From: Clostridia bacterium
GTDB lineage: Bacteria > Bacillota > Clostridia > Oscillospirales > Acutalibacteraceae
DNA length: 64,000 bases
Direction: 5' to 3'
NCBI GenBank assembly: GCA_017439585.1
Contig: JAFSIV010000023.1
Coordinates: 1 to 64,000 of the forward strand
Positions within the stretch are counted from its first letter, which is position 1. The number at the start of each line of letters is the position of its first letter. The position numbers and the translations under genes are program-made. Shown here one piece after another: positions 44,301-53,026 of the stretch. The notes beneath the pieces were generated by a model. The model saw only the letters and a program-made list of their open reading frames with translations, did no database searches and was not told where the DNA came from.

Positions 44301-45663
44301 CGGCGGTCATTTGGATGGCGACGGTCACACTGTTTCAGGTATATATACCCAGTCTGAAGAGGGAAATGCCTATGCAGGCTTAATTCCTGTTATTGATATG
44401 GGCTCCTCCGTTAAGAATATAGGCGTAATTGAAAGTAATATTAACACAGCATCAAGTGTTGCAGAAAACTTTACAGGCGGAGTTGTTGGTTGGATTGATG
44501 ACTGGGATAGCGGTAAGCCTGATCTTGTAACAAAGGAAAATATTCCTGTTATAAGCGGTTGTTTTGCTGATGAAACGGTTACTTTAAGCGGTATGTATTG
44601 CGGAGGTATTTTGGCTGGCGTTGCAGCACCTGTACTTATAGAAAACTGCTATTTCACAGGCAAATTCGATAATTATAGTACAGCCGCTTGTATGATAGGC
44701 AATATTTGGACTTTGGGTTCGAAAATCAGCCATTGCTATGCTGCTACTAACAAAATGTACGGCTTTGCAGGCGGTCAGACGGTTCTTAAAAATGAATTAG
44801 AATATGAAGCTTGCTATAATTTTGGAAAAGGTTCAGGAATTAACTTCTATTTTGTAAGTCTTTATGATATAAGAGGCGATAAAGCAGAAGAAACCCTTAA
44901 AGAGCTTGATTTTGAAAACATTTGGAGAACGGTTGAAGGCGGTACACCGGTACTTAGAGTATTCGGTGCAAATGCTGATAAATTCTCCTATAAAAAGGAT
45001 GTTTATTCAACCGTAAGCTTTGTTACTAATGCTACGGGTATGTCAATAGAGCCTATAAGCGGACTTATTGATTCGCCTATTAAATTACCAACTCCTAAGC
45101 GAGAGGGTTATAATTTCGCAGGCTGGTATGTTTACTCAGAACTTCAATGCGAATATACTTATGATACCTTCCCATTTATTGATTTAATATTATATGCTAA
45201 ATGGGAGCCTAAGGAAATAGCACAGGATTTTGAAAATTATCCTAACACAGATTACGATTTAGACAGCGACTATGTTTATTTCCGTCCGGGCGTTGAAAAT
45301 TATGACGGCGGTAATGTTCATGGCGGTAATAAAGCAATCAAGCGTTTGGGTAATTCCTCTGAAAGACAGGATTTCCTTGTTAAATATGAACAGGAATTGA
45401 CTGTTGGTAAGGAATACACGGTTTCTTTCTGGATGATGACCGAAACAAAGGGTGCTACCGGTAAGGTTTCAATGCTTCATGCAACTTGGCCTGATATCGC
45501 AGAGCCTGTAAAGGGTGATGAAATTACCATAGCTACGTATAATAATCTTTCGGTGGGTGAGTGGAAGCAGTATAAATTCAAATTTACTGCAAAAACACCT
45601 TGGGTATCATTCAGAACAGACGGCGATACGGTGCTTTATTTTGATGATATTTTAATATATTAA
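41392..45663 (+). CDS. Secreted beta-helix-repeat protein with InlB-type repeat and C-terminal carbohydrate-binding-like domain
   Basis: The 1423-aa protein has a signal peptide (residues ~1-36). Four long repeats beginning near residues 42, 326, 605 and 886 are homologous to those of the 1412-aa protein (FAGGNGTADNPFLIENGGQL; HLDGDYHTIYGLY; GGILGKAW). A Listeria-Bacteroides (InlB B-type) repeat covers ~1207-1275 (KREGYNFAGWYVYSE ... LILYAKW). The C-terminal ~145 residues look like a CBM4/9-type jelly roll, ending TVLYFDDILIY. No known catalytic domain is recognised, so it may bind substrate at the cell surface, or the repeats may themselves be an unassigned hydrolase or lyase. There is no LPXTG anchor. 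GGAGAAGCGAT precedes the ATG. Confidence 0.8.
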   Translation: MKRLISNHSKRFLSCLVAFSIVLATVFSAVSIKGIFAAADDAITYWDGNAATAFAGGNGTADNPFLIENGGQLYKAIKDLGKFNNKAAYYKITKDIYLNEGYANYANWGTNAPANNWDSTYSSSEFIGHLDGDYHTIYGLYLNRTTYGSYVGLVPRINSGATISNLIISNSYVRNNGDATGFFTGRVITGTVSNCVAHNSAIGNTSNSVIGGISGTATNANALIKNCATYDITLTSTGSHGGILGKAWSGVCKVQNCFSAGNFPFEVTSNISCSSSYTDISGSKNGVTVIQNSKMQGANALTNMKLSEDIWMATNSYPIIYKDLTAGLVWDGKTASTFAGGSGTVLDPYLIENGNQLYLAINSNGKKADGSAAYYLITEDIYLNKRHENYANWASVAPKNNWTPSRNDFIGHLDGDCHTVYGLYSKTGNWSNGLIAFLGTGATVSNLTVCNAYIHNTNNTAGGIAGSMKGKTTIKNCLVYNAVISASGNDVAGIVGSAQVNTATVTGCGTYNLTLSSSAVPGGILGRAWQNVSGSNGTRITSCFSVDNFPLGNTDKIWATNCFTNADGYKNGVTKLTKEEMQGTGAVAKLKLSGAVWKDTDSFPILRAVKYSGGNGTYESPYLIENADQLYRAIAELGIRKDSNPGYYLLTKDIYINEDYENYASWGANAPKNNWLPITTTDNFVGHLNGGGHTVYGLYVNKSVWCAGLIARVKGGSVRDLNLAKSYIHSGGGTVGGIVGMAYEKTNVSRCKVYDTVIVDKAGTDLGGVVGAAERSVMITGCASYNITPVSAGMVGGILGRAWSNAYIRESYSSGLYPLSINNDTYRVGFINVYTDTKGADKSGLTVLNTEDMKGENAFEKMPLHTSIWKTDSTGFPVFNEYVSGKAGEVWTGGIAENYAGGEGTEADPFLIETGEQLYKMVYENCIPGNVAKYYKVVADIRLNDTSDDKWYEKENVNMWHISKIYSFSFGGHLDGDGHTVSGIYTQSEEGNAYAGLIPVIDMGSSVKNIGVIESNINTASSVAENFTGGVVGWIDDWDSGKPDLVTKENIPVISGCFADETVTLSGMYCGGILAGVAAPVLIENCYFTGKFDNYSTAACMIGNIWTLGSKISHCYAATNKMYGFAGGQTVLKNELEYEACYNFGKGSGINFYFVSLYDIRGDKAEETLKELDFENIWRTVEGGTPVLRVFGANADKFSYKKDVYSTVSFVTNATGMSIEPISGLIDSPIKLPTPKREGYNFAGWYVYSELQCEYTYDTFPFIDLILYAKWEPKEIAQDFENYPNTDYDLDSDYVYFRPGVENYDGGNVHGGNKAIKRLGNSSERQDFLVKYEQELTVGKEYTVSFWMMTETKGATGKVSMLHATWPDIAEPVKGDEITIATYNNLSVGEWKQYKFKFTAKTPWVSFRTDGDTVLYFDDILIY

Positions 45664-45673
45664 GTGATTTAAA

Positions 45674-45703
45674 GGCGGAGTAACTTTTACAAGTTACTCC
45701 GCC
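45674..45703 (+). promoter_or_regulatory. Intercistronic GC-rich hairpin without T-run
   Basis: GGCGGAGTAACTT and AAGTTACTCCGCC form a perfect 13-bp stem with a TTAC loop. It is followed by CCACCTGCG, so it is not a standard terminator. It may protect the 3' end of the 4.3-kb upstream message. Confidence 0.6.
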
Positions 45704-45730
45704 CCACCTGCGTTAGAGAGGAAAACAATT

Positions 45731-46561
45731 ATGAAAAATAATTCTTTATTAAAAGAATATTTAAAGAAGGGAACTCTTGTTGCGGCGCATAGAGGTATTG
45801 CAGGAGGTAATCTCCCTTTCAATACTATTGATGCTTTTAAAGCGGCGCTTATACAAAAGGCAGATATTATTGAAACCGATGTTATAAAAAGCAAAGACGG
45901 AGTACCGTTTATATTCCATATCGGTCAGGAGATTAATCACTTTAACCGTGATGATATAAACCTTACTGAAATGACAGCTGAAGAAATAAAAAAGGTGCGC
46001 TATGTTAATGCGGATAACAATGAAACCTTTTGCGCGCCGCCCACGCTGGACGAAGCGCTTGAACTGCTTAAAGGCCGTTGTCTTATAAATTTGGATCACA
46101 CATGGGAAGGCTGTTTCAAAGAAATGGTTGAATGTGTGAGAAAGCATGACATGGTGGATCAAGTTATTATCAAAACTGTGTCTGAGGATGAGTATCTTGA
46201 TATGATAGAAGAGCTTGCACCTGATTTTATGTATATGACAATGCTTAATAAACCAGAGGATAGTATTGATAAAATTTTAGAAAGAAACATAAACTTTGTT
46301 GGAGTTGAACTTATTTTCGATGATGATACAACCGAGCTTGTATCACCTGAAAATATTGAATATTATCATAATAAAGGTTTGTTTGTTTGGGTTAACGCTA
46401 TACTTTTCGATTATACTATGCAATTAAGCGGCGGACATTCGGATGATGTTTCTATTGTTGGTAATTTTGAGGACGGTTGGGGTTGGCTTGTTGACCGAAA
46501 ATTTGATGTTATTCAGACCGATTGGCCAATGCTCTTAAAAGAATATCTTACCAATAGATAA
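45731..46561 (+). CDS. Glycerophosphodiester phosphodiesterase family protein
   Basis: The 276-aa protein has the GDPD TIM-barrel pattern: LVAAHRGIAGGNLPFNTIDAF, IIETDVIKSKDGVPFIFHI (metal-binding Glu-x-Asp and the catalytic His), then LTLDEALELL-like PPTLDEALELLKGRCLINLD, and a C-terminal VDRKFDVIQTDWP. It has no signal peptide. Members hydrolyse glycerophosphodiesters, but several in glycan loci have no proven substrate. Its place between the surface proteins and the phosphorylase suggests removal of a glycerol-phosphate or similar decoration from imported glycan. GAGAGG precedes the ATG by 9 bases. Confidence 0.85.
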   Translation: MKNNSLLKEYLKKGTLVAAHRGIAGGNLPFNTIDAFKAALIQKADIIETDVIKSKDGVPFIFHIGQEINHFNRDDINLTEMTAEEIKKVRYVNADNNETFCAPPTLDEALELLKGRCLINLDHTWEGCFKEMVECVRKHDMVDQVIIKTVSEDEYLDMIEELAPDFMYMTMLNKPEDSIDKILERNINFVGVELIFDDDTTELVSPENIEYYHNKGLFVWVNAILFDYTMQLSGGHSDDVSIVGNFEDGWGWLVDRKFDVIQTDWPMLLKEYLTNR

Positions 46562-46596
46562 GTATAACTTCTATAAATGATTATGGGGATACGGTA

Positions 46597-48771
46597 ATGA
46601 AAAACTGGGTTATAGAAAAAAACAGCTTTGATGCAGTAGATATAGAAAAACATGGCAGTAAATTCTTATTAGGCAACGGTTTTATGGGTTACAGAGGAAC
46701 TATGGAAGAATATAGTGCTGAGCAGCTTGTTGCCGTAAACCTTGCAGGTTTTTTCGATTTGGCTGAAAATAGCAACTGGCGCGAGTCGGTTAACGCGCCT
46801 AACCCGTTATATACTGTGGTAGTCGCAGACGGTATTGAACTTAATTTAAGTAAACTTGAAGCTGGTTCGCATTATCAATCCCTTGATATAAAAAATGGTA
46901 TTCATACAAGAAAAACCGTTTTCAATGTTGCTGGTGTTAATATCACCGTAAAAGCAGAACGCTTTGTTAGTATGGCAAGAGAAAATATTATGGCATTAAA
47001 GTATTGTGTTACTGCTGATAAAGATATTGATATAACTGTTAAAACAGGTATAGATAAAAATGTTTGGGATATTTCGGGCAAGCATTTAAACTATATTTTC
47101 GAAAAGCAAGATAATAATTATTTAGAGTTAAATTGCGAAACAGTACAGCTTAAAAATAAATTAAAGGTTTTAGAAGCATTTGTTGGTTTAGATAATATAA
47201 AAAACGAAAATCTTTTACATATTGCAAATATAAGCCTTAAAGCAAATGAAGAATTTGAGTTTGTTAAATTCGGCGGTGTTTATCATAGTGAAAGCCTTGA
47301 AAATATAAATTTTTCGAATGATGTAAATGCAGGCTATGAAGCCTTAAAAAATGAACATATCAAGGCTTGGGAAAAGATATGGCAAAACAGCGATGTTGTA
47401 ATTGAGGGAGACGCTGTCGCACAGTTAGCACTTCGTTATAGTATTTACCATCTTTGCATTATTGCACCTCATAATACCGATAAATGCGGAATACCTGCAC
47501 GCGGTCTTTCGGGGCAAGTATATAAGGGTGCAGCATTTTGGGATACTGAAATGTTTATGCTTCCCTTTTTCCAATTTACCGATAGCAAGGTTGCAAGAAA
47601 CCTTTTGAAGTACAGAGTTAATACCTTAGAGGGTGCTAAAAGAAAGGCAAAGCTACTCGGTCATGAGGGTGCTTTCTTTGCTTGGGAAAGTCAGGAAACA
47701 GGTGACGATGCCTGTACCCTCTTTAATGTAACCGATATATTTACAAATAGACCTTTAAGAACCTATTTTATGGATAAGCAAATTCACATTTCGGCAGATA
47801 TAGTGTTTGCTATGTGGGATTATTGCAGAACAACAGGCGATTACACTATTCTTACTGACGGCGGTTTAGAGCTTATGTATCAATGTATGTGGTTTTTCTA
47901 TACATATTCTGCATTTAAACCACATAAAAACCGTTATGAGCTTTTAGATGCTATTGGTCCTGACGAATACCACGAAAGAGTAAATAATAATGCCTTTACC
48001 AATGTTATGGTAAAGCATGCGGCAGATATTTTCCTACTTGCTATTGATAAGGTAAAGGACGACAATCCCGAATATTTTAAAGAATTTAATATAGATTTAA
48101 GCTGGGCTTATGATTTTGCAAAAAAATTATATGTTCCACAGCCTAATGAAAAGGGAATCATAGAGCAGTTTGACGGTTACTTCAAATTGGAAGATGTAAC
48201 ACCCGAAATTCTTAAAACAAGAGAGCTTAAAAAGAACGAGTATTGGGGCGGTCACGGTCTGGCATCTACTACAATGACCTTAAAACAAGCCGACGTTGTA
48301 ATGATGCTAAATGTTTTCAGAAATGAATACAGTAAAGAAATAAAGAAAGCTAACTGGGAATTTTACGAGCCCTACACAGAACACGGTTCAAGCCTTTCGG
48401 CTTGCGCTTATGCAATAGTGGCGGCAGAAATTGGCAATACCGATTGGGCATATAAATACTTTATGAAAACTGCAACGGTTGACCTTACGGGTGATACAAA
48501 GCAGTATTTAGGCTCGCAATATATAGGCGGTACTCACCCTGCGGCAAACGGCGGTGCTTGGAATACTGCAATATTAGGCTTTGCGGGCGTTAGCTTTACT
48601 AATGATACCTTGGATATATCTCCGAGACTTCCTAAGAATTGGGATAGCCTTGCATTTAAACTTAATTGGAAAGGCGATAAGCTGGGTATTAAAATCACCG
48701 CAAACCAAGTGAAAATAGAGGGTATAACCAATTCTAAGGTTACGGTTTATGGAGAGGAATATAAGAAATGA
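46597..48771 (+). CDS. GH65 family disaccharide phosphorylase
   Basis: The 724-aa enzyme has the GH65 layout: an N-terminal beta-sandwich (FLLGNGFMGYRGTMEEY), a linker, the (alpha/alpha)6 barrel with GAAFWDTEMFMLPFF, EGAFFAWESQETGDD and DAIGPDEYHERVNNNAFTNVM (the Glu of DEYHE is the expected general acid), and a small C-terminal beta domain. GH65 phosphorylases attack alpha-glucosides with phosphate and release beta-glucose 1-phosphate. Known substrates include maltose, trehalose, kojibiose, nigerose and 3-O-alpha-glucosyl-L-rhamnose. The last would fit the rhamnose genes nearby, but the sequence alone does not decide. It overlaps pgmB by four bases. Confidence 0.9.
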   Translation: MKNWVIEKNSFDAVDIEKHGSKFLLGNGFMGYRGTMEEYSAEQLVAVNLAGFFDLAENSNWRESVNAPNPLYTVVVADGIELNLSKLEAGSHYQSLDIKNGIHTRKTVFNVAGVNITVKAERFVSMARENIMALKYCVTADKDIDITVKTGIDKNVWDISGKHLNYIFEKQDNNYLELNCETVQLKNKLKVLEAFVGLDNIKNENLLHIANISLKANEEFEFVKFGGVYHSESLENINFSNDVNAGYEALKNEHIKAWEKIWQNSDVVIEGDAVAQLALRYSIYHLCIIAPHNTDKCGIPARGLSGQVYKGAAFWDTEMFMLPFFQFTDSKVARNLLKYRVNTLEGAKRKAKLLGHEGAFFAWESQETGDDACTLFNVTDIFTNRPLRTYFMDKQIHISADIVFAMWDYCRTTGDYTILTDGGLELMYQCMWFFYTYSAFKPHKNRYELLDAIGPDEYHERVNNNAFTNVMVKHAADIFLLAIDKVKDDNPEYFKEFNIDLSWAYDFAKKLYVPQPNEKGIIEQFDGYFKLEDVTPEILKTRELKKNEYWGGHGLASTTMTLKQADVVMMLNVFRNEYSKEIKKANWEFYEPYTEHGSSLSACAYAIVAAEIGNTDWAYKYFMKTATVDLTGDTKQYLGSQYIGGTHPAANGGAWNTAILGFAGVSFTNDTLDISPRLPKNWDSLAFKLNWKGDKLGIKITANQVKIEGITNSKVTVYGEEYKK

Positions 48772-49424
48772 GTCTTAAAGCATTAATTTTTGATTTAGAC
48801 GGTGTTTTAACCGATACTGCAAAATATCATTATTTGGCTTGGAAAAAGCTTGCAGACGAATTAGGATATTATTTTGACGAGGAGATAAACGAGCTTTTAA
48901 AGGGTGTATCACGTATAAATTCTTTTGAAATTATCCTTAAAAAAAATAATGCAACCGATAAATACACACCCGAAGAAAAGGAAACTTTGGCAAATAAAAA
49001 GAACGATTATTATAAGGAAATGATTGAGCAGTTAACACCCGACGATATATTGGAGGGTATACTTCCTTTCATAACCGAGGCGAGAAATAACGGCATTAAA
49101 TGTGCTGTGGCATCAATCAGTAAAAACGCACCAAGAGTTTTAGAGCTTCTTGAAATCTCGGATTTGTTCGATTACATAGCAGACGCGGCTCTTGTAAAGC
49201 AACCGAAACCTCATCCTGAAATATTTTTAACCTGTGCAAAGGCTTTGGGATTTGAGCCGAGTGAGTGTATTGGAATTGAAGATGCTCAGGCAGGAATAGA
49301 AGCTATACATAGCGCAGGAATGCTGTCGGTTGGAGTTAATGTAACAGTTACATCTGTTAAACCTGATGTTGTGTTAAACTCTACAGCAGAATTGAATTTC
49401 GAAAAATTACGCAAGTATTGTTAG
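48768..49424 (+). CDS. pgmB: Beta-phosphoglucomutase
   Basis: The 218-aa HAD-family enzyme converts beta-glucose 1-phosphate to glucose 6-phosphate. It has the nucleophile motif FDLDGVLTDTAKYHYLAWKKLA (Asp8 and Asp10), the cap region with GVSRINSFEIILK, motif II AVASISKNA, the Lys of AALVKQPKPHPEIF and the acidic GIEDAQAGIEA. The ATG overlaps the GH65 stop codon (ATGA), so translation is coupled. This pairing is the normal partner of an inverting GH65 phosphorylase and confirms that beta-glucose 1-phosphate is made. Confidence 0.94.
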   Translation: MSLKALIFDLDGVLTDTAKYHYLAWKKLADELGYYFDEEINELLKGVSRINSFEIILKKNNATDKYTPEEKETLANKKNDYYKEMIEQLTPDDILEGILPFITEARNNGIKCAVASISKNAPRVLELLEISDLFDYIADAALVKQPKPHPEIFLTCAKALGFEPSECIGIEDAQAGIEAIHSAGMLSVGVNVTVTSVKPDVVLNSTAELNFEKLRKYC

Positions 49425-49451
49425 TATGCATATATCAAGGGTGTGTTTTAA

Positions 49452-51899
49452 ATGAATAAAACCGAAAAAACTGAAAAAAGAATTGAAGAATTGCTAAAAG
49501 AGATGACGATTGAAGAAAAAGTGTCTCTTTGTCATGCAAATTCGAAATTCACAGTAGCGGGTATCGAGCGTTTGGGTATTCCCGAACTCAGTCTGTCGGA
49601 TGGTCCGCATGGAATTCGTTCGGAAATAGCAAAGCACGACTGGACTTGTCTTAACCGCGAGGAAGACAGATGCACATACCTCCCAACCGAAACTGCCCTT
49701 GCAGCCACCTTTAACCCCTCGCTTGCAAGAAAATTCGGCGAGGTTTTAGGCAGCGAGGCCAGATACAGAGAAAAGGATATAGTTTTAGGCCCAGGTGTAA
49801 ATATCATAAGAACTCCCCTTTGTGGCAGAAATTTTGAATATATGAGCGAAGACCCTTGCTTGATAGAAAACTTAGCGCCTGAGCTTGTAAAGGGTATCGA
49901 ATCTCAGGATACGGCGGCTTGCGTTAAGCATTATGCTCTTAACAATCAGGAGCTAGACCGTTTTGGAACAAATCCGATTGTTAGCGAAAGAGCGCTTAAT
50001 GAAATTTATTTAAAGGGATTTTATTCCGCTATAATTGAGGGCGGTGCATCCTCTGTTATGGGTGCATACAATAAGCATAATAATCAGTATATGTGCCATA
50101 ATAAATACCTTGTTAATGATATTTTAAAAGGCAAATGGGGCTTTGAGGGTGTGTATCTTACTGATTGGGCAGGATGCCACGATACCGAGGAGGCTATATA
50201 TAACGGTCTCGATTTAGAAATGGGTACTAATGCTGATTATAACGATTATTATCTTGCAAATCCGTTTTTAGAAAGAGCTAAGGAAAGCGAAGAGGTAAGG
50301 AAGCTTCTCGACGATAAGGTTCGCAGAATTTTAAGACTTATGTTTAGTGTAAATAAATTCGGCGAAAACCGTAAAAAAGGTGAGTTTAACACCAAAGAGC
50401 ATCAGCAGGCAACTTATGATATTGCATCAGAGGCAATGGTGCTTATTAAAAATGATAATAATGTTTTGCCTATAAGAAAAGAAAATCTTAAAAAGATATT
50501 AGTTTTAGGACCGAATGCTACTGCGAAGCACGCTGAGGGCGGTAACAGCAGCGGTGTTAGAACTGTGTATGAAATCTCTCTATTAGAGGGAATTAAAAAC
50601 CGTTTTGGTGATATTTGCGAAATAGAATATGAAAAAGGTACTCTCGAAAACAAGCATCACCATATTCCAACTAACTGCCTTAATATCATTGAAACCAAGG
50701 CAGGCGTTCGCGCGGTTAAACAGATTTCGTATAAAAAGGACGAAAACGGAGATTTAAAAGAGCAAATAGATTTCTGCAATAATACCGATTTGGCGGTTTC
50801 AGGCGCTGAAACTTATAGTTTGTATTTTAGTGCAACTGTGCCCGAAAGCGGAGAAATCAGCATTAAAGTTCGTTCTTCGGTTGGATATGATTTAAAGATT
50901 AACGGAAAAAGCTGTTTAGACCAGCCTTTCTATTGGCGGTTGCATATAAAGGAGAAGGAATATACCTTAAATGCCCAAAAAGGCGAAACTATAAATTTTG
51001 AAATAAATATTGACTGTCAGGGAAATGAGGCTGTTTTTGATTTTGGATGGCTGTTGGATAGTGAAAATATTACAAGCTCTGATAATAGTTTAATGAAAAA
51101 AGCGGCGGCGGCTGATTATGTTATATACTGCGGCGGAATAGACCACAGTATTGATACCGAGGGTTTTGATAAATATAATATGAAGCTTGCCTTAGAACAG
51201 AACACACTTATAGAAGAACTTGCAAAGGTTAATCCTAATACTATTGCGGTTATAACTGCGGGCTCACCTGTTGAAATGCCTTGGCTCGATAAGGTTAATT
51301 CGGTTATCTGGACATGGTATGCAGGTATGGAGGGTGGTAATGCCCTTGCCGATATCTTGGCAGGAACTATTATCCCGAGCGGAAAAATGCCCTTTACTAT
51401 TCCTAAAAAGTATGAGGACTGTCCCGTTGCGAGATACGGTGAGTATAAATCAGGCGACTGCAAATATAATGAGGATATTCTGGTGGGTTACAGAGGCTTT
51501 GATTATGACAAAATTGAGCCGTTGGTAGCTTTTGGACACGGACTTTCTTATAGCGAGTTTGAATACAGTGAGCTTAAAGCCTCCGTTTTGGAGGACAGTG
51601 CAGAAATCACCTTTAAGATTAAAAATATCGGTGATTTTGTTGCAAAGGAAACCGCTCAGATTTATATAAGCGACCCTGTTTGCAGTGTTAAGCGCCCACC
51701 AAAAGAGCTTAGAGCTTTCGAAAAGGTTGAATTAGCTCCAAATGAAACAAAGGAAATCAAGCTTTATATTAACCGAAAGGACCTTTCTTTTTATGACGAG
51801 GAAATCGGCGACTGGAAGCTCGAAAAGGGTGAATTTGAGGTTTTAGTCGGCTCTTCTTCGAGGGATATAAGACTTATTAGTAGCTTTGAAATTTTATAA
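49452..51899 (+). CDS. GH3 family beta-glycosidase with PA14 insert
   Basis: The 815-aa enzyme has the GH3 barrel (residues ~10-300): LSLSDGPHGIRSE, LGPGVNIIRTPLCGRNFEYMSEDP, CVKHYALNNQE, and the nucleophile Asp in VYLTDWAGCHD. An alpha/beta sandwich domain begins near 320 (EAMVLIKNDNNVLPI). A PA14 domain is inserted at ~440-540 (YSLYFSATVPESGEISIKV; FDFGWLLD), and a fibronectin III-like domain closes the C-terminus (ETAQIYISDPVCSVKRPPKELRAFEKVEL). It has no signal peptide, so it hydrolyses imported oligosaccharides, probably beta-glucosides. PA14 inserts usually shape specificity for short oligosaccharides. AAGGGTGTG precedes the ATG. Confidence 0.92.
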   Translation: MNKTEKTEKRIEELLKEMTIEEKVSLCHANSKFTVAGIERLGIPELSLSDGPHGIRSEIAKHDWTCLNREEDRCTYLPTETALAATFNPSLARKFGEVLGSEARYREKDIVLGPGVNIIRTPLCGRNFEYMSEDPCLIENLAPELVKGIESQDTAACVKHYALNNQELDRFGTNPIVSERALNEIYLKGFYSAIIEGGASSVMGAYNKHNNQYMCHNKYLVNDILKGKWGFEGVYLTDWAGCHDTEEAIYNGLDLEMGTNADYNDYYLANPFLERAKESEEVRKLLDDKVRRILRLMFSVNKFGENRKKGEFNTKEHQQATYDIASEAMVLIKNDNNVLPIRKENLKKILVLGPNATAKHAEGGNSSGVRTVYEISLLEGIKNRFGDICEIEYEKGTLENKHHHIPTNCLNIIETKAGVRAVKQISYKKDENGDLKEQIDFCNNTDLAVSGAETYSLYFSATVPESGEISIKVRSSVGYDLKINGKSCLDQPFYWRLHIKEKEYTLNAQKGETINFEINIDCQGNEAVFDFGWLLDSENITSSDNSLMKKAAAADYVIYCGGIDHSIDTEGFDKYNMKLALEQNTLIEELAKVNPNTIAVITAGSPVEMPWLDKVNSVIWTWYAGMEGGNALADILAGTIIPSGKMPFTIPKKYEDCPVARYGEYKSGDCKYNEDILVGYRGFDYDKIEPLVAFGHGLSYSEFEYSELKASVLEDSAEITFKIKNIGDFVAKETAQIYISDPVCSVKRPPKELRAFEKVELAPNETKEIKLYINRKDLSFYDEEIGDWKLEKGEFEVLVGSSSRDIRLISSFEIL

Positions 51900-51919
51900 A
51901 ATTAGTTTTGGAGATTAGT

Positions 51920-52969
51920 ATGAGTAATATATGTGAGATTGATAAGAATTTTAAGGTTGAAACAAATCTTAATTTAAATGATGACATATATTATAATGTC
52001 AAAGAAAATAATTGGTGTTTATTCGGTTTAGAGTTCGACGATAGGTTCATACGTATGCCTAAGGAAATTGCCAAAAAAGTAAGTAAAGGCGTTTTGAGTT
52101 TGCATAGCAATACCTCAGGCGGAAGACTCAGATTTATTACCGATTCGCCGTATGTTGCACTTGTGGCTCAAATGCCTGATAAGGTTAATTTTTCTCATAT
52201 GCCTCAAACAGCAATATCAGGTTTTGATTTATATGTTGGCGGTAGATTTTATTCGGCATTTATTCCTCCTGAGCAAATGGAAGATTCTTTTAGTAGCGTA
52301 GTGCGTTTTAGGAATGAGGCTAAGAAAAATATAACAATAAATTTTCCGCTTTATAATAATGTTGAAAATTTATATATAGGACTTAAAAAAGGTTCTTGTT
52401 TTGAAAAAGCTGAGGATTATAGGTCGGGTAAAAAGATTGTTTATTACGGTTCTTCAATAACCCAAGGCGGTTGCGTTTCGCGATCGGGACTCGCATATCC
52501 CGCAATAATTTCAAACGAAATTGATTGCGATTATATCAATCTTGGATTTTCAGGAAGTGCATTAGGTGAAAAAGAAATGGCGGAGTATATAGGAAGGCTT
52601 AATCCTGATATATTTGTTTTAGACTATGACCATAATGCCCCAAATGAAGAGCATCTTAGAAATACACATGAAGCATTTTTTAAAACTTTCAGAAATATTT
52701 GCCCTGAAACCCCTGTTATTATAATTTCGGCCCCTAATTTTAAATACGACTATTTTGATTGGAAAGCGCGGCGCGAAATTATTAAGCAAACATATAACAA
52801 CGCAGTTTCAAACCGTGACAAAAATGTTTATTTTATAGACGGTGAACAGCTTTGGGGAATAGATAATTGGGATTCTTGCACTGTTGACGGAACGCATCCA
52901 AACGATTTAGGTCATTTTAAAATGGCTAAGGCAATATTGCCAACGATTAAAAAAATAATTTCATTATAA
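51920..52969 (+). CDS. SGNH/GDSL-type esterase
   Basis: The 349-aa protein has an N-terminal beta-sandwich (~1-165, WCLFGLEFDDRFIRMP; FDLYVGGRFYSAF) and a C-terminal SGNH hydrolase. Its blocks are YYGSSITQGGCVSRSG with the nucleophile Ser, NLGFSGSALGEKE with the Gly, DYDHNAPNEEHL with the Asn, and DGTHPNDLGHFKM with the catalytic Asp and His. This architecture fits carbohydrate esterases that remove acetyl or other acyl groups from glycans. It is the last gene of the locus, before a terminator. The ATG at 51920 follows GGAGA; a TTG at 51908 overlaps that site. Confidence 0.85.
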   Translation: MSNICEIDKNFKVETNLNLNDDIYYNVKENNWCLFGLEFDDRFIRMPKEIAKKVSKGVLSLHSNTSGGRLRFITDSPYVALVAQMPDKVNFSHMPQTAISGFDLYVGGRFYSAFIPPEQMEDSFSSVVRFRNEAKKNITINFPLYNNVENLYIGLKKGSCFEKAEDYRSGKKIVYYGSSITQGGCVSRSGLAYPAIISNEIDCDYINLGFSGSALGEKEMAEYIGRLNPDIFVLDYDHNAPNEEHLRNTHEAFFKTFRNICPETPVIIISAPNFKYDYFDWKARREIIKQTYNNAVSNRDKNVYFIDGEQLWGIDNWDSCTVDGTHPNDLGHFKMAKAILPTIKKIISL

Positions 52970-52972
52970 AAT

Positions 52973-53008
52973 AAAAGCTCCTCGTTCATTGAAACGAGGA
53001 GCTTTTTA
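52973..53008. terminator. Bidirectional terminator between the GH16 locus and the rha operon
   Basis: AAAAGCTCCTCGTT and AACGAGGAGCTTTTT form a long perfect stem with a CATTGA loop. It has T-runs on both strands and stands between convergent genes. Confidence 0.9.
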
Positions 53009-53026
53009 TATCTATTAGATTATGTT

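Noticed and set aside
36150..45663. A complete cellulosome or sortase-anchored surface system
   Set aside because: Only one dockerin is present and there is no cohesin or scaffoldin. Neither giant protein has an LPXTG signal or a C-terminal anchor.
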